A stretch of DNA of 64,000 bases. Source: Adiantum capillus-veneris (Eukaryota > Streptophyta > Polypodiopsida > Polypodiales > Pteridaceae). Below the pieces are notes generated by a model. The model had not been told where the DNA came from. It worked only from the letters and a program-made list of their open reading frames with translations, and ran no database searches. Made by a program: the position numbers and the translations under genes. The first letter of the stretch is position 1, and each line of letters begins with the position of its first letter. This document shows, in pieces, positions 32,649-43,816 of this stretch. Location: positions 88,147,529 through 88,211,528 of the forward strand of contig CM043959.1 of the NCBI GenBank assembly GCA_014529385.2, written 5' to 3'.

Positions 32649-35640
32649 GGACCGACTCATGGAATGTGCGGGGTTTAGGTGGACACGAGTTTCAACATCA
32701 AAGGGTCGCTTGCGTTAGGAGCTTTAGAGATGCCTTGTGGGTGGTATGATTGATATGCTTTAGAAGCACCATCTTTGTGAGAGCCACCTTCGGCCTTGTG
32801 GTTAGATTTTGCATGGCCACAGAGACCTTTTGGCCTACTGCTCTTGGGCCTGGAGGCATCCAGGGGTATGTATGTATGTCCATTGCGGACTCATGGCAGC
32901 ATGCTATTGTGGGCATAGGCATCATTGTGCCAGGTAGGGCCTAGTCGGTTACTATGCAGGTTCATGATAGCCTCATGGGCTTCGTGAACATCTATGCGCC
33001 CAACCATGCGAGTGCATGAGCTGACTTTTGGTCACACATTGTGGAGTCTTTGCCTCATGCAGAGCAATGGTGTGTTGGGGGGGACTTCAACATGTTGGAG
33101 GACCCCTTGGATAGGATTGGAGATAGCCATGCTATTGTGCACGGGGCTGAGAGCTGGTAGCTTGGAAGCGCTTATGTATGACCTTGATGATTTCAGATGT
33201 TAGCATGCAGGCTTTGTGCGCCCCACAGACATCCTCTCTTTCTCTCGATCCGATCACAGAGCAGAGGGCGTGAATCTATCTTGTATAGATCGTTTTTACG
33301 CCAGTGACCGCATCTGTGACATGGATCTGTACGCATTTTGGTAGGGACTACCTTTTCTGATCATGCGCCAATGCTTCTTACTCTGGAACAAGGTTGCATC
33401 TGTACAACGGACGGATAGGATCCGTACAGTACAGCCATTCAGTACGGATCCGTACGTATAGATAAGAATCCGTACGGATGTTTTAAAAAAATTAAAATAA
33501 ATCGTGCAGTGTGCAGTTTTATGAGACCATGACATCAGACATCTGACATCTGACACTGTTTGGCTGTAGACATTGATCAACTTTGTGTTTTCATTGTTCA
33601 GTTAGAGTTGTGGACTCTAGTCTTTATTTGAAGTCTTGGTGAATGCATAAGTAAATGTATGAAGTACTCTCAATTTAAGGCTTTGTGAAAAAAAGGACTA
33701 AATTTTACATACCTAAAAACTCAATCCCTTCTGTAGTACATACCTCACGTACTGAATTTGTATCGAACACTACGTACCTAACTGCCTTGCTGTGGGAGAC
33801 AAACAGAGGAGTGGGAATGCCATGCTGCACATCAGCGAGAGGATTCTCTTGGATATAGAGCTCAGAGAGCCCTACTAGTAGAGTGGCCATTGGACTTGCT
33901 AAGCTTAGTTGCTTCTTCCTCCAGGATTCTGCAGCTCGCTTGGCTGCAACCAAGAAGAGGAGAAGCGTCTCGACTCTCCGACAAGGCATTACTTCCCTAT
34001 AGCAGACCACCTTGATAGTCCTTGGTTGGAGGAGAAGATGCAGCAGGCTCGTCAGGAGGTGATCACCATTGAGGAGCGACGCCATGAGTTTGCCTTCATC
34101 GTCAGGCATCGCAGTGGACCCAGGTGGGAGACAAATTTACTAGTGACTTCTTTGAGACTGTGGGTCCTCGTCATGCATGCACCAGTGTTGGTCAGTTGAG
34201 GAGACCCGATGGCTACAGAGCTTGACGATATGCGTGCAATTGCTACTAATTTTTACCGTGAGTTGATTCTGAGCCACAGTCAAAGCACCAGGATGCATTC
34301 AGAGAGCAGGTTTGGACGCAGATGCCTTGCCTAGTTATTGAGGAGATGCGTGAGAGACTAGAGACGCCTCTTTAGTTGGAGGAGCTCCACGAGGCCCTCA
34401 ACACACTCACCCAGGGTAGCTACCTAGGGGAGGATGGTTTGACTCAAAGCTTCTTCTTGGAGTACTAGGAGCTGCTTGGTCTTGATCCTTGTTGTGCTTA
34501 CTAGCACATTCTGTACATTGGAGAGATTCTTGACAGCATGAGTGAGGATCTGATATACCTTATCCCCAAGGAGGGATGCTCCTTGGATGAGATTCGGCAG
34601 CGGTGGTCCATCACCATTCTCAAGTCAGCCTACAAAATCTTAGCAAAGGCTCTGAGTCTGAGAATTCAGTCACTACTCGAGAGCATTATACATCAGACCC
34701 AGACAGGTTTTGTTAAGGAGCGCACTATTCTTGACAACATCTTCACCTATTGGGAGGTGTCTGCCCTCGCATGTCATCGAGGAGAGGATCTTGTGATACT
34801 CCTCGATTTTGGGAAGGCATACAACAAAGTTGATTGGGATTTCTTGGAGGGCACTCTGCGCAGGATGGGGTTCTCATATACTTGGATGAAAGGAGTGTCA
34901 GCTCTCTACAGATGTGCGCATAACCAGGTGCTCTTGGCAGGGGGAAGAGGGGAACGCTTCATGCTCATGCGCTTGGTTAGATAGGGTTGCCCTGTTGCCC
35001 CTTTCCTGTGTCTCTTCTATGTTGAGGCAATGAGCAGATTTTTGGCTTCACAGGAGGTTGGTTTGCGTTAGAGCTCCCTATTAGTGCAAATGAGTTGTCG
35101 GGCATTGATTTTGCTGACAACTCAGGTTTGTACTTGGAGGGCCAGGAGGCCAATCTCATAGGTGTGAGCAGGCTCTTGAGGTGTTTTGTTGTGCATCTGG
35201 AGGAAGACAATGGTTTTCTGGGTTGGCAATGCTCCTACGTCCGATTGGTCGCCTGGAGAGGGCTTCGGGTGGATCCCCCCAGGTGCTCCTTTACGTTACT
35301 TGGGCTGTCAGGTTGGTTTGGATCTGTCTCCTAAACAATAGACTGCTCCTCTCCTCCTTTCCATTAGGAGGAAATTGCTACATTGGAGCTCGACACGGCT
35401 CTCTTTGGCTAGCAGGGTGGTAGTGATCAACGAGGTTCTTTTGGCTACTATGTGGTACAACACGTCTTATTGGATCTTCTCATGTCTTGCGTTAGTGAGC
35501 TGGAGAGGTTGATCAAGAACATTAGGCGTGACACCCAGTCAGCCCGGGCCAAAGTGTTCTGGCAGGTCATCACTCTTAGCTTGTTCTCATAGGGAAGGCT
35601 AGGGATCATCGATCCCGCATGGCATAGTAGAGCCCTCCTT
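32649..35640 (+). pseudogene. LINE-C ORF2 (endonuclease and reverse transcriptase)
   Basis: The endonuclease begins with SWNVRGLGGHEFQHQRV, then NIYAPNHAS, GGDFNMLEDPLDR and FSDHAPML (ending about 33385). RT resumes by 34030 with WLEEKMQQARQEV, FFETVGPRHA, RWSITILKSAYKILAKALSL, HQTQTGFVKERTILDN and FGKAYNKVDWDF, where the first Asp of the catalytic box is Gly. The late RT part (RYLGCQVGLDLSPKQ, SRALLGKLVVKGLL) is in other frames. Stops and frameshifts are numerous. Confidence 0.8.
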
Positions 35641-36449
35641 GGGAAGCTTGTGGTCAAAGGACTTCTTTCAGGGAAGGAGCCTTGGAAGAAGTTGTTGCTA
35701 CACTGAATTCGTCCCGAGTCCCTTATACGGGCAGCCCTTGGAGCTCGTCCATCAGGTGGATCTTCACAGAGATGTGTAGAGTTGGACTCAGCAGGAGTTG
35801 GGAGGACTGCTTTGCTGCTAGCTTGCTTAGGTCCTGGGATCAACTGCAGAGTGGCCTTGACTAGCACCAGCCCACGTGCAGCGAGGAGCGCTAGAGGCAG
35901 CCTCTTGTTTGGAACCCCATGGTCAGCACACAACGAGGCCACTTGGTTGGTAGCAGGCCTCATGTTTCTTGGGTTCCCATGGTAGAGGATCCAGCCCGTA
36001 CTTTTGGTGACTAGCTACAGTTTTGAGGCCTTCCCTAGGAGATTCAAAGCACCTATTTACGAGGCATGAGGGGGGTGCAGAGCATGTGTCAGGATATTAC
36101 AGGGGCTATACCTGCTGAGTGGCATACCCCTCTTGAGACAGCAACTCCCGGTTGGATGGGGTCTTTCACGATTGGAGGTCCTCATTGCAGTTAGGGCTTG
36201 CTCAGAGTTAGGACCCCGCATGTTTTTCAAGGTTCAGGGAGAGGGTCGTCTTCACAGAGTCTCAATAGAGGCACCACAGGTTGCAGAGTGCTGTTTTCAG
36301 AGGATCCGAGTCGTGGGCATCTGTGGAGGACTTGTCATAGATTTGGACCCAGTAGATCTTGTGTCGGTTGCAGCAGAATTGAAATGGTGAAGATCTTTAG
36401 TGTTGGGTGCATTCATTGTGTGATTACATGATATGGAATGCCTTCATCC

Positions 36450-36457
36450 AAACTCCA

Positions 36458-36548
<91 letters not shown>

Positions 36549-36564
36549 AGAAGAAGAAGAAGAA
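36450..36564. repeat. (TA)n(GA)n(GAA)n microsatellite
   Basis: A TA tract, then about 50 bp of GA, then GAA repeats ending at the 3' side of a SINE on the minus strand. It is probably the expanded SINE tail. Confidence 0.9.
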
Positions 36565-36691
36565 GAGAATTTTAACGTCGTAGGAAACTATCCCAAGAGA
36601 CCTTAATGATCTATCCGACGAGGAGAGTTGAACTTAAGACATGTTATTCAAGAGGGAAATGGCATAACCAATTTACCACACTTGGGTGATA
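36565..36691 (-). mobile_element. tRNA-derived SINE (SINE-2), copy 1
   Basis: On the minus strand the segment has a box-A-like TGGTAAATTGG (36668-36678) and box-B-like GTTCAACTC (36625-36633), spaced as in tRNA genes. A body follows, ending in AAAATTCTC, with a (TTC)n(TC)n tail at 36564-36480. Such short, Pol III-promoter-bearing, simple-tailed elements are SINEs. Confidence 0.6.
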
Positions 36692-36750
36692 GAAAGGTTA
36701 TACCAATTTCCTCTTCTTATTAGCACGCGTGCACACACACACACACCCGA

Positions 36751-36853
36751 GAGAATTTTAACGTCGTAGGAAACCATCCCAAGAGACCTTAAAGATCTAT
36801 TCGACGAGGAGAGTTGAACTCAAGATATGTTATTCAAGAGGGAAATGGCACAA
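36751..36853 (-). mobile_element. tRNA-derived SINE (SINE-2), copy 2, 5'-truncated
   Basis: Repeats the body of copy 1 with a 186-bp offset and few differences, including the box-B-like motif (36811-36819). It stops before box A at about 36853, so it is truncated at the tRNA-like end. A short (CA)n tract lies between the copies. Confidence 0.6.
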
Positions 36854-36859
36854 AATGGT

Positions 36860-39800
36860 GAATCTAATACCATGTCTGGGTACAAAAGAACTAGAACAAA
36901 GATACTACTACTAGAATCCATCCTCATCTGCACTCTTGATGTCGAGAGAGTATGGCTCGAATCCTCTGTTGTAGTCTCCGTCGATGCTGTGTAGCACCTT
37001 TCCTCAATCATGGCCGTCTTGATCTCCGTAGATCCAGTGCTCGGTCGATGAGCGTGCTAGTAGTGGTCGAATAAGTGTGGGCCGAGATCTTCAATGATGG
37101 CTGCTCCTCTGGCTGTTCCATATCTAGTGAAAAGAAATCTGTAATCTGTCTCTGGGATTGTCTCTCTCTATCTCTGCCCAGTAAAGTGTCTCTATATCTG
37201 TGTAACTCAAGTAGATATAGCCCAAGACATCTCTGATCCTCATAACTCATGACCCTAGAGGAAGGACCGAAACCCTCTCTGAATAAGCAGTGGAAACCTT
37301 CCACGGCCCCGTATCTCATAGTACACCGTGCCATGCCATATGTAATGTCGCTCTGTCTCTTGCTCTAACTGGCATAAGCGGCATATCCTGCTGTCTGCTG
37401 GTATCCCTCTAAATCTACCAGTCTCAATCTCCAGCTGATGTGAGGATGTGCGTATCTGACCAATGGCACACCACAAACCATGAGACATGTCCATGTAGCT
37501 GGGCCGAATCACAAACCCATCTCCTGTGAGGTGAAGAAGATGCTCTCTATAGATAGCCATCTTCGTGCCCAACCTTTATGGCTGCTCTATCCATGTCCTC
37601 CTGGTTTCCAGCTGGATCAGGTCCTGATGAATGAGTCTAGTAATCTCCACATGTGTAAGAGACATCGAGGGTGCCTGAAGAGAGTACTAGAAAGGGGGCA
37701 GCCTGTCCATGGTGAAGCCATGCGTCTGAAACCATGATGTCATCTGTGCATATCAGCATGAAGCGTCCGCCTGAAGAATTAACTGTCTGGAAGACTCAAG
37801 GGCCAGTCTAGCATATCTGTCTCTAGTAGTATCCCGCAAGCTGTGCACAAAGGAGACTGATTTGGTAAGCGCCTCAATCTCCGTAGGAGGGGCAGCTAGC
37901 TCTGTTCGAATGATAGCGTGGGGTACGGAAGCCTTGGCTTTGATCAGTCGAGAGATCATAGATACTAAGGGCCTCTCCATACGTCTCCAACGATCCTGGC
38001 CTACAGAAGGTCCCCATGTCTGCACCCATACAACATAGCTGAGGCTACTAAAGTATCAAAGAGCCATAACCTTGTCCGAGGTTCCTGGAACTGAACCTAC
38101 GAACACATCCGCTCCAAGCCTCCCAAGGCCGCAAAAGCTCTAGTCAGTCTAGTCTCTGCTGCTCTCCCCAAAGAAAACCTCGGCCTAGTGAAGACAACCC
38201 CAAGGTAAGTGTATGCATCTGTATACTCTACAATCTCTTGACCATATGTGAAAGTCGGTGCTGATCTCCTGATCCACTGTGGTGTGGTGTTAAACACCAT
38301 AACCTTGGTTTTACCAAGTGTTACAGACAATCCACTATCTCTGCAAAACTGTGTAATGCAACTAACTGTTGCTGCATACCCTCTGGTGAGTCAAAGATCA
38401 ACACAATATTATCAGCATATAACAACAATGGGATCCATGCCCCTGCCAGTTGGGCACCTCTATCACCCTCTCTGTCAATGTAATTAGACACCTCATGAAC
38501 ATACATACCAAATAGAGTAGGAGACAATGGGCAACCCTGTTTCACCCCAATGGTGGAGTGAACTAAATCAGATATTCCCTTTGGCATAATCCCCCAAATC
38601 AACACTATGGGCACCCCCATCTCCTGCAGTCTGCGCATCAATGGAGCTCTCGGTACCATGTCAAATGCCTTGTGGAAATCCACAAAGCTACAATAAATTC
38701 GTCTCCCATGTGACCTGCCCTCCTCAATGATGGCTCTGAGTGTCAGAATATGATCAAGAGTGGAGAAACCCCTCTTGAAACCGGCCTGGCCCTTTGCTCG
38801 TATACCCTCACCCTCTGCCCAATTACTCAACTGCTGCTCAAGAATGGATGCATACGACCGTGCTAATGTGTGCCCAACCATAATAGTGCGGTAATTTCCA
38901 AGCTCTGTAGGATCACCTGCTTTTAAGATAGGCACAATAGTAGACAACCTCCAAGTTCTCACACATGGCATGATTGAACAACACTGCAAGAACCTCTACC
39001 AGCATATCTCTAGCATGTGTACAGTGCTCTGCTACTAGACCATCATGATCATATGCCTTGCTGGTCCTCATCCTGTCAATGGCTCTCTTTACCATCTCAG
39101 TGGTAAAGAAGGTGGTGGTAGGTGGGCATGACTCTGTAGGATATGGAAGGGGGTCTTGTCCAAGAACCGTATATAACGATGAGGCATACTGGCTCCACAC
39201 ATTAATCACTGGGGGAGGGGAGTGCTCATGAAAGAATCGCCATGCCTCTCCTGAGTCTCTACTCAAGAACAACTGATACAAGTCTCGCTCCATCTGGCCA
39301 AGTAAGCTCGTTTCTTCCGTCGCACAAGCTCCATCTGGGCCAAGTAAGCTCGTTTCTTCTGTTGCACAAGGCGTCGGGAAGCAATCCGAGATTGTGTGTA
39401 AGTGATGACTCCCTAAAGAAGATCCCTCTGAAGCTGGGCTCTCATCTCTTTGCACTCCTCATCATACTAACTACTCTGGGGCATGCTCCCAGAATATCGC
39501 CTCCGACCTGGCTGAGTGTGTGGGTATGCCTCTGATGCTGCACCATGCAGTGTCTTAGTCAGTAAAGTGGTGCACTCCCCCACTGAGAGGCCAGGACCAG
39601 CTGTGCATAGACGGCTATAGATCTCCTCTGTATAAAGTTCGTCTCTGGTGTAAATGTATAGCGGGTATGTGACCTGCCTCCTGATGTCTGGGCTGTACTA
39701 TACTGAAATGAAACAGAAAATGTCAAAAGTGCACGATCCACTGCTACGCCCACTGGTCTGGCTCCCACTATGAAATCCTGAATACAAGGAATAAAGCTAG

Positions 39801-40110
39801 GCTGTGCCATAACATAGTCCTCTGTACTGGCCCCGTGTCTGTGTGGAAAGCATGTGAAACCAGCTGCTCCAGGAAATTGCTGTAAGCCATTAAGTATGGT
39901 TAACCCATGTGCAGTCGTCATGTCCGTGAGGTATCTCCCATACTCCGTCTGCTCTATGTCATGTGAGCATCTGTTAAGCCCCAACTCACCCACATCCAGC
40001 TCTCTAAGCATCTCATCTGAAGTGTCATAGAAGACTGTCTGAGAGTTACCTGTTCGGGCATTTAAGTCCCCTAGGAGGATTATGTCACCATCCCTAGAAA
40101 ACTCCCATAT
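36860..40110 (-). mobile_element. LINE-D, a second LINE family, 5'-truncated and inactivated
   Basis: Read on the minus strand: part of an endonuclease (about 40110-39560), reverse transcriptase (39455-38097) and a C-terminal region with a CxxC relic (37572-37008). The proteins differ clearly from LINE-A and LINE-C and contain motifs such as STIGVKQGCPLSPTLFGMYV. The 5' end falls inside the endonuclease, typical of truncated insertion. Confidence 0.8.
37008..40110 (-). pseudogene. LINE-D ORF2 (endonuclease, RT, C-terminal zinc region)
   Basis: The endonuclease relic shows LGDLNARTGNSQ just below 40110 and LQQFPGAAGFTCFPHRH (40011-39559). RT shows WRLSTIVPILKAGDP, NYRTIMVGHTLARSYASIL, QAGFKRGFSTLDHILTLRAI, FVDFHKAFDMVPR and LLLYADNIVLI, where the second Asp of YADD is Asn. 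Downstream frames carry LGKTKVMVFNTT, YTYLGVVF, then CRLCQLEQETERHYIWHG. A duplicated ATEETSLLG segment near 39290-39370 adds an internal tandem copy. Several frameshifts are present. Confidence 0.8.
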
Positions 40111-41083
40111 ATCATCATCTAGTATAAAAGAGAGAGAGATGCCCCCTAGTTAGTGCCTCTCTAAAATATTCCATCAAAAGTAGGGACAAACATTGACTTT
40201 GCCATGTGACCCTATTTAATAAGCTGAATCTAATGGTCCACAATTGTTGGCAGCGAGACTCTACTAAAGCTTCATGTAGGCCAAAAACACCCCATGAAAA
40301 CCTCGTTGTGTCTTCACACTGGCATTCCTGAAATGTTATTGGTTGATGCTTCTTGGTAAGCGTAATTTCTGAAGCTTTTGTGCTCTTTTTAATGTACATG
40401 CATGCAGGCTGCTGCCACAAATCTTTGAGATGCAGTAGCGTATATTGGGTTGGAGAGAGTACCACTAGAGCGATAAAAGGCTGTGAAAGATCTGCATAAT
40501 CTGTCATTGCTGTAATACGGATTGTTCATTGTGGATGCTATTTAAAATGTTACTTCATGGCAATTTTTTTGTGGATTTTGGGATTCATAATCCTTGGTAA
40601 TTTTTTATGCTATTTAAAATGTTGCTCCATTATTTTTTTTGAAAAAAAAATTGCGTCATTTTTTGATGTTTCTATGAAGGCTTTATGAAATTTTTTTCCT
40701 AGAGCAGGAGCCAGTAGGTTGGAGACCAAGTATAACAAGATACTTGGGTTTTGGGCCATCATTTAAATCTGCATTTTATCGACCTCAACATATAGTCAAT
40801 AGTATCTAGCTACCAAAAATTTGAGAGTAAAGCTTAGGAAGTATTTGTAGCCTTTTGAAAGAAGATCGATTTTTGAACTTAACAAACAGAATCTAGTTAG
40901 CTTCAATTCAGTTGAGCTTGTGTTATTGCTCCTGTTATGTTTTAAGATAATGCACCGAGGAATTTAGAACAAGTAGTAACAATGTGTTTCTTCATGCTGA
41001 AGGCAACTTTTACAAATTAGAGATTCGCACAGTTTTGTTTCATGCAAAAAAAAAAAAAGTGTTAATGTTCATGGAGATGGTGT
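40111..41083. other. Region between LINE-D and SINE-1, no supported gene
   Basis: A 130-residue minus-strand frame (40507-40115) starts with ATG but has no domain that I recognise; it may be unrelated flanking sequence. The rest is AT-rich with A/T runs. Confidence 0.35.
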
Positions 41084-41100
41084 TGATGGTAGTTCATTGT
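41084..41100. repeat. Target-site duplication of SINE-1 (left)
   Basis: TGATGGTAGTTCATTGT is repeated at 41456-41472 with one mismatch (C to A). Confidence 0.8.
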
Positions 41101-41455
41101 TTTTTCCCCCGACACACCAGGGGGCCCACAGGGGAGGTGCTTATCCCTTCCAAAAATTAGCCATGTTACATGGTCGGGCAAGAGCCACGCGTAGGCATCA
41201 CCATCGCCACCTAATTGATGCACCACGTGCTGGGAACAACGGAGAGAACTCGTAGCAACCAACTAGGAACCTCCTCCTCGGGTGACCCACCCCAAGAGGA
41301 GGATGCACTCGAGTGTCCCAAGGGCAAGAGCCCTAGCAACGTGAACACCAGTCGAGCACAAGGCATCCCTCTAGAGTGTGACCCAACAGGGGATTTGAAC
41401 CCACAACCCAAAGGTTGAGAGGCCAAAGCCTTACTGTTAGACCAACACTTTGGGA
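41101..41455 (-). mobile_element. tRNA-derived SINE (SINE-1), about 355 bp
   Basis: On the minus strand it starts near 41455 and has box A TGGTCTAACAGTAAGG (41429-41444) and box B GGTTCAAATCC (41391-41401), the spacing of a Pol III internal promoter. A non-coding body follows, ending in an A-rich tail (T run just after 41100 on the plus strand). A 17-bp target duplication with one mismatch flanks it. The short protein frames across it are not real genes. Confidence 0.8.
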
Positions 41456-41472
41456 TGATGGTAGTTAATTGT
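41456..41472. repeat. Target-site duplication of SINE-1 (right)
   Basis: Pairs with 41084-41100. Confidence 0.8.
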
Positions 41473-41826
41473 AATCAAATGGATAAACAAAATAAACCAT
41501 GGCATCGATACAATTTCTTGAAGGAGTCAGTTCCAATGCCACAATTTGGGAACAATATCTATCAAGACAATCAAGGTAGTAAAAGAACTATGTATTTACA
41601 CTAGTAAATGTCATTTGCATAGTCTCTTAGGAATGCAAGTGAAATTGAAAAGTGACAATTTTTTCTCATGAATCTTAATAATTTATGGGTGCACACGATT
41701 TGAATCCGCAACCTATATAGGTTGTAGCCGTTTTTCCTTTTGTAACTTCTAACACCATCTACATTGATCCGACAAAGCAACATGATTTCTTAGCTTTAGC
41801 GCTTAAAAATATCAATGTTGGAATAT

Positions 41827-41883
<57 letters not shown>

Positions 41884-42756
41884 TGATTACTGTTTTTGGT
41901 CAAAGATATGTCTATGATATACTTATTTGGAATTGACATTTAATATCGGTACATTGTAAACAATATACACCTTGTTTTGAGCTATGGAAATGCATGGCAA
42001 TGTTTTGATACTTGATGGTATAAACTAAATTTCTTTCGATTTGAAAGTCATGCAATTTGGTAGATGAATGTGAATTTGAAGGATGAAATATGTCTATAGT
42101 AGTAAAATTTACATTTAGGTTTCCCTATGCTCATATTGGGAGTTTTGTAAGCAATGCTGATACCATTAACGCTAATTTGGTAGTGAAAAAGACATAGGTT
42201 TCCTTTTTTTTTCTCTCAATTTCAAATAAAATGCCATGTGACATCACCTAAAACCGTTTAGCAAGTTTATAATATGTTATTGGAAAATAATACATAAAAT
42301 TGTTTTGCAAGCTTACAATATGTCAGCCAAAGTGTCTAAAAAAATTATAATCTTTCACTCCAACACAAACTCATGTGGGACTATAGTCATGAAAAGTACT
42401 TGCACAAAATAGTAAAAATGTGTCCCGTACTCTTAGAAAAAGATGGGTTGCATGCAATAATCAATGTTCATTATTTATGTATGTCCTTTGCGATTTGTGC
42501 GAGTTTCATATAAAATAAAATTCTTTTTTAACTACAGTTAAATATGTTAAGTTGTGTGGGTTCGCTATGCAACTTTTTTGGACTTGATTGTTAACAAAGT
42601 AAACTATGTCTTTCATAGCTTCACATTTTTTAATGATACATATATACTCATTCTACCAAATTAGTACTAGAAGTAATAAGATTTGATATTTGTCCAAGTT
42701 GTCTTTGGTGAATTGTGTCCAATCCTTAAGACTATGCATGTTGAAATTCTCTCTTT
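41473..42756. other. AT-rich non-coding stretch with a (GA)n tract
   Basis: A (GA)n tract lies at about 41829-41881. A tRNA box-B-like gatttgaatcc near 41697 could be a SINE scrap, but I see no box A. No coding signal. Confidence 0.45.
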
Positions 42757-42772
42757 AAGTTCATGAAAGATT
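42757..42772. repeat. Target-site duplication of truncated LINE-E (left)
   Basis: AAGTTCATGAAAGATT is identical to 43502-43517. Confidence 0.9.
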
Positions 42773-43501
42773 TTAATGTACGAGGCTAATTGGTGTAGCC
42801 CCCTTAACAAATTATGGAAGAGGCACTGGATGGAAAAACGGTGGGAGAGAGTCATGGAGGACATCTGGAAGCCAAGCTGGCCTCAGTATATGAAGATATT
42901 TCTGTGGAAAGTGATGTGGGGTGCTCTGTCGACGGGCGTAAAGTCACAAGAAAGAGGAATCGGGTCCGATCGATGCTCGGGGTGCAGAATAGCTAGTGAA
43001 GACCTAGCCCACCTTTTCATGGGATGCCAGGCAATCAGTGGCATGGCTGGGAAAATATGCAAGTGGATTCAAAGGACATGGCAAATTAAGTTCTTCAAGA
43101 TTGATTTGTTCTTTGGTAGTAACAGGTTGGGAAGTCCTGCTTTGCTTGTCTGCATACAAATAATTAGGGACTACTTCTTTCACCATATTTGGCAAGCAAG
43201 GAACCGTTGGGTGTTTGAGGGGGATTTGGTTGTGGCAAGCTTTTGTGAAATCATACAAGAGAGCAGAGTGACGATCCACATGATCGGAGGTAAACAAGCC
43301 TCAAAGGACTGGTCTAGAACATTACATATTATGATGACATCTTGTAATAAGTAAAGCCTAGGAGTAGTTGTGGTTTCTCTATCAAGCAGAGAACTTGTAA
43401 TCCTTTGACCCTCAAGGCTCGGTCTGAGCTCGAGGTTGGTGTATATTTCTGATGTTCTTAATACTATCCACTCACAATTTTGAGTTTTGCCAAAAAAAAA
43501 A
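42773..43501 (+). mobile_element. 5'-truncated LINE (LINE-E), 3' end with zf-RVT domain
   Basis: The 729-bp insert carries one open frame (42776-43354) with a zf-RVT domain: WKPSWPQYMKIFLWKVMWGA, then CSGCRIASEDLAHLFMGC and HHIWQARNRWVFEGD. It ends with a poly(A) tail at 43491-43501 and is flanked by identical 16-bp target duplications. This is a textbook truncated LINE insertion, and the perfect duplication suggests it is younger than the other LINEs here. Confidence 0.92.
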
Positions 43502-43517
43502 AAGTTCATGAAAGATT
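43502..43517. repeat. Target-site duplication of truncated LINE-E (right)
   Basis: Identical to 42757-42772 and directly follows the poly(A) run. Confidence 0.9.
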
Positions 43518-43816
43518 AAGTTTAGAATTGAGTTTAAGTTTGGAACTCTTAACTTATAGAGTGTATGTACATAAATATTTCATGTGGCTACAATCAGGGA
43601 ATATATGATCACATTTTCATGGTTTTTTATCAGAATGTTGGCTTTGAAAAAAATTTATAGCACTAATTTTCTACATTGACCTTGATTTACAAGTTGTGTG
43701 TGAGTTTGAGCCCTTGACATGTTGTTTTTGACCTATAGATCAAATTTGGACTTTGAATTTTACAATATGATTTATCGTGTTCGCAAGAGAAACTTCAAAA
43801 TGCCAAAATTTGTATG

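Larger units (their letters stand above)
31740..36430 (+). mobile_element. LINE-C, an L1-type LINE with an internal insertion, inactivated
   Basis: A plus-strand LINE with an ORF1-like frame ending at 32648, an endonuclease from 32649 and RT from about 34030 to 35640. The tail fades before the microsatellite at 36462. EEP homology stops near 33387 and clear ORF2 homology resumes by about 34030, so a foreign segment probably interrupts it. Many stops are present. Confidence 0.8.

Noticed and set aside
33296-33580. 94-residue minus-strand frame
   Set aside because: It crosses the junction of LINE-C with its insertion and has no recognisable motif.
41215-41426. Two opposing frames inside SINE-1
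   Set aside because: The sequence is explained by a tRNA-derived SINE.
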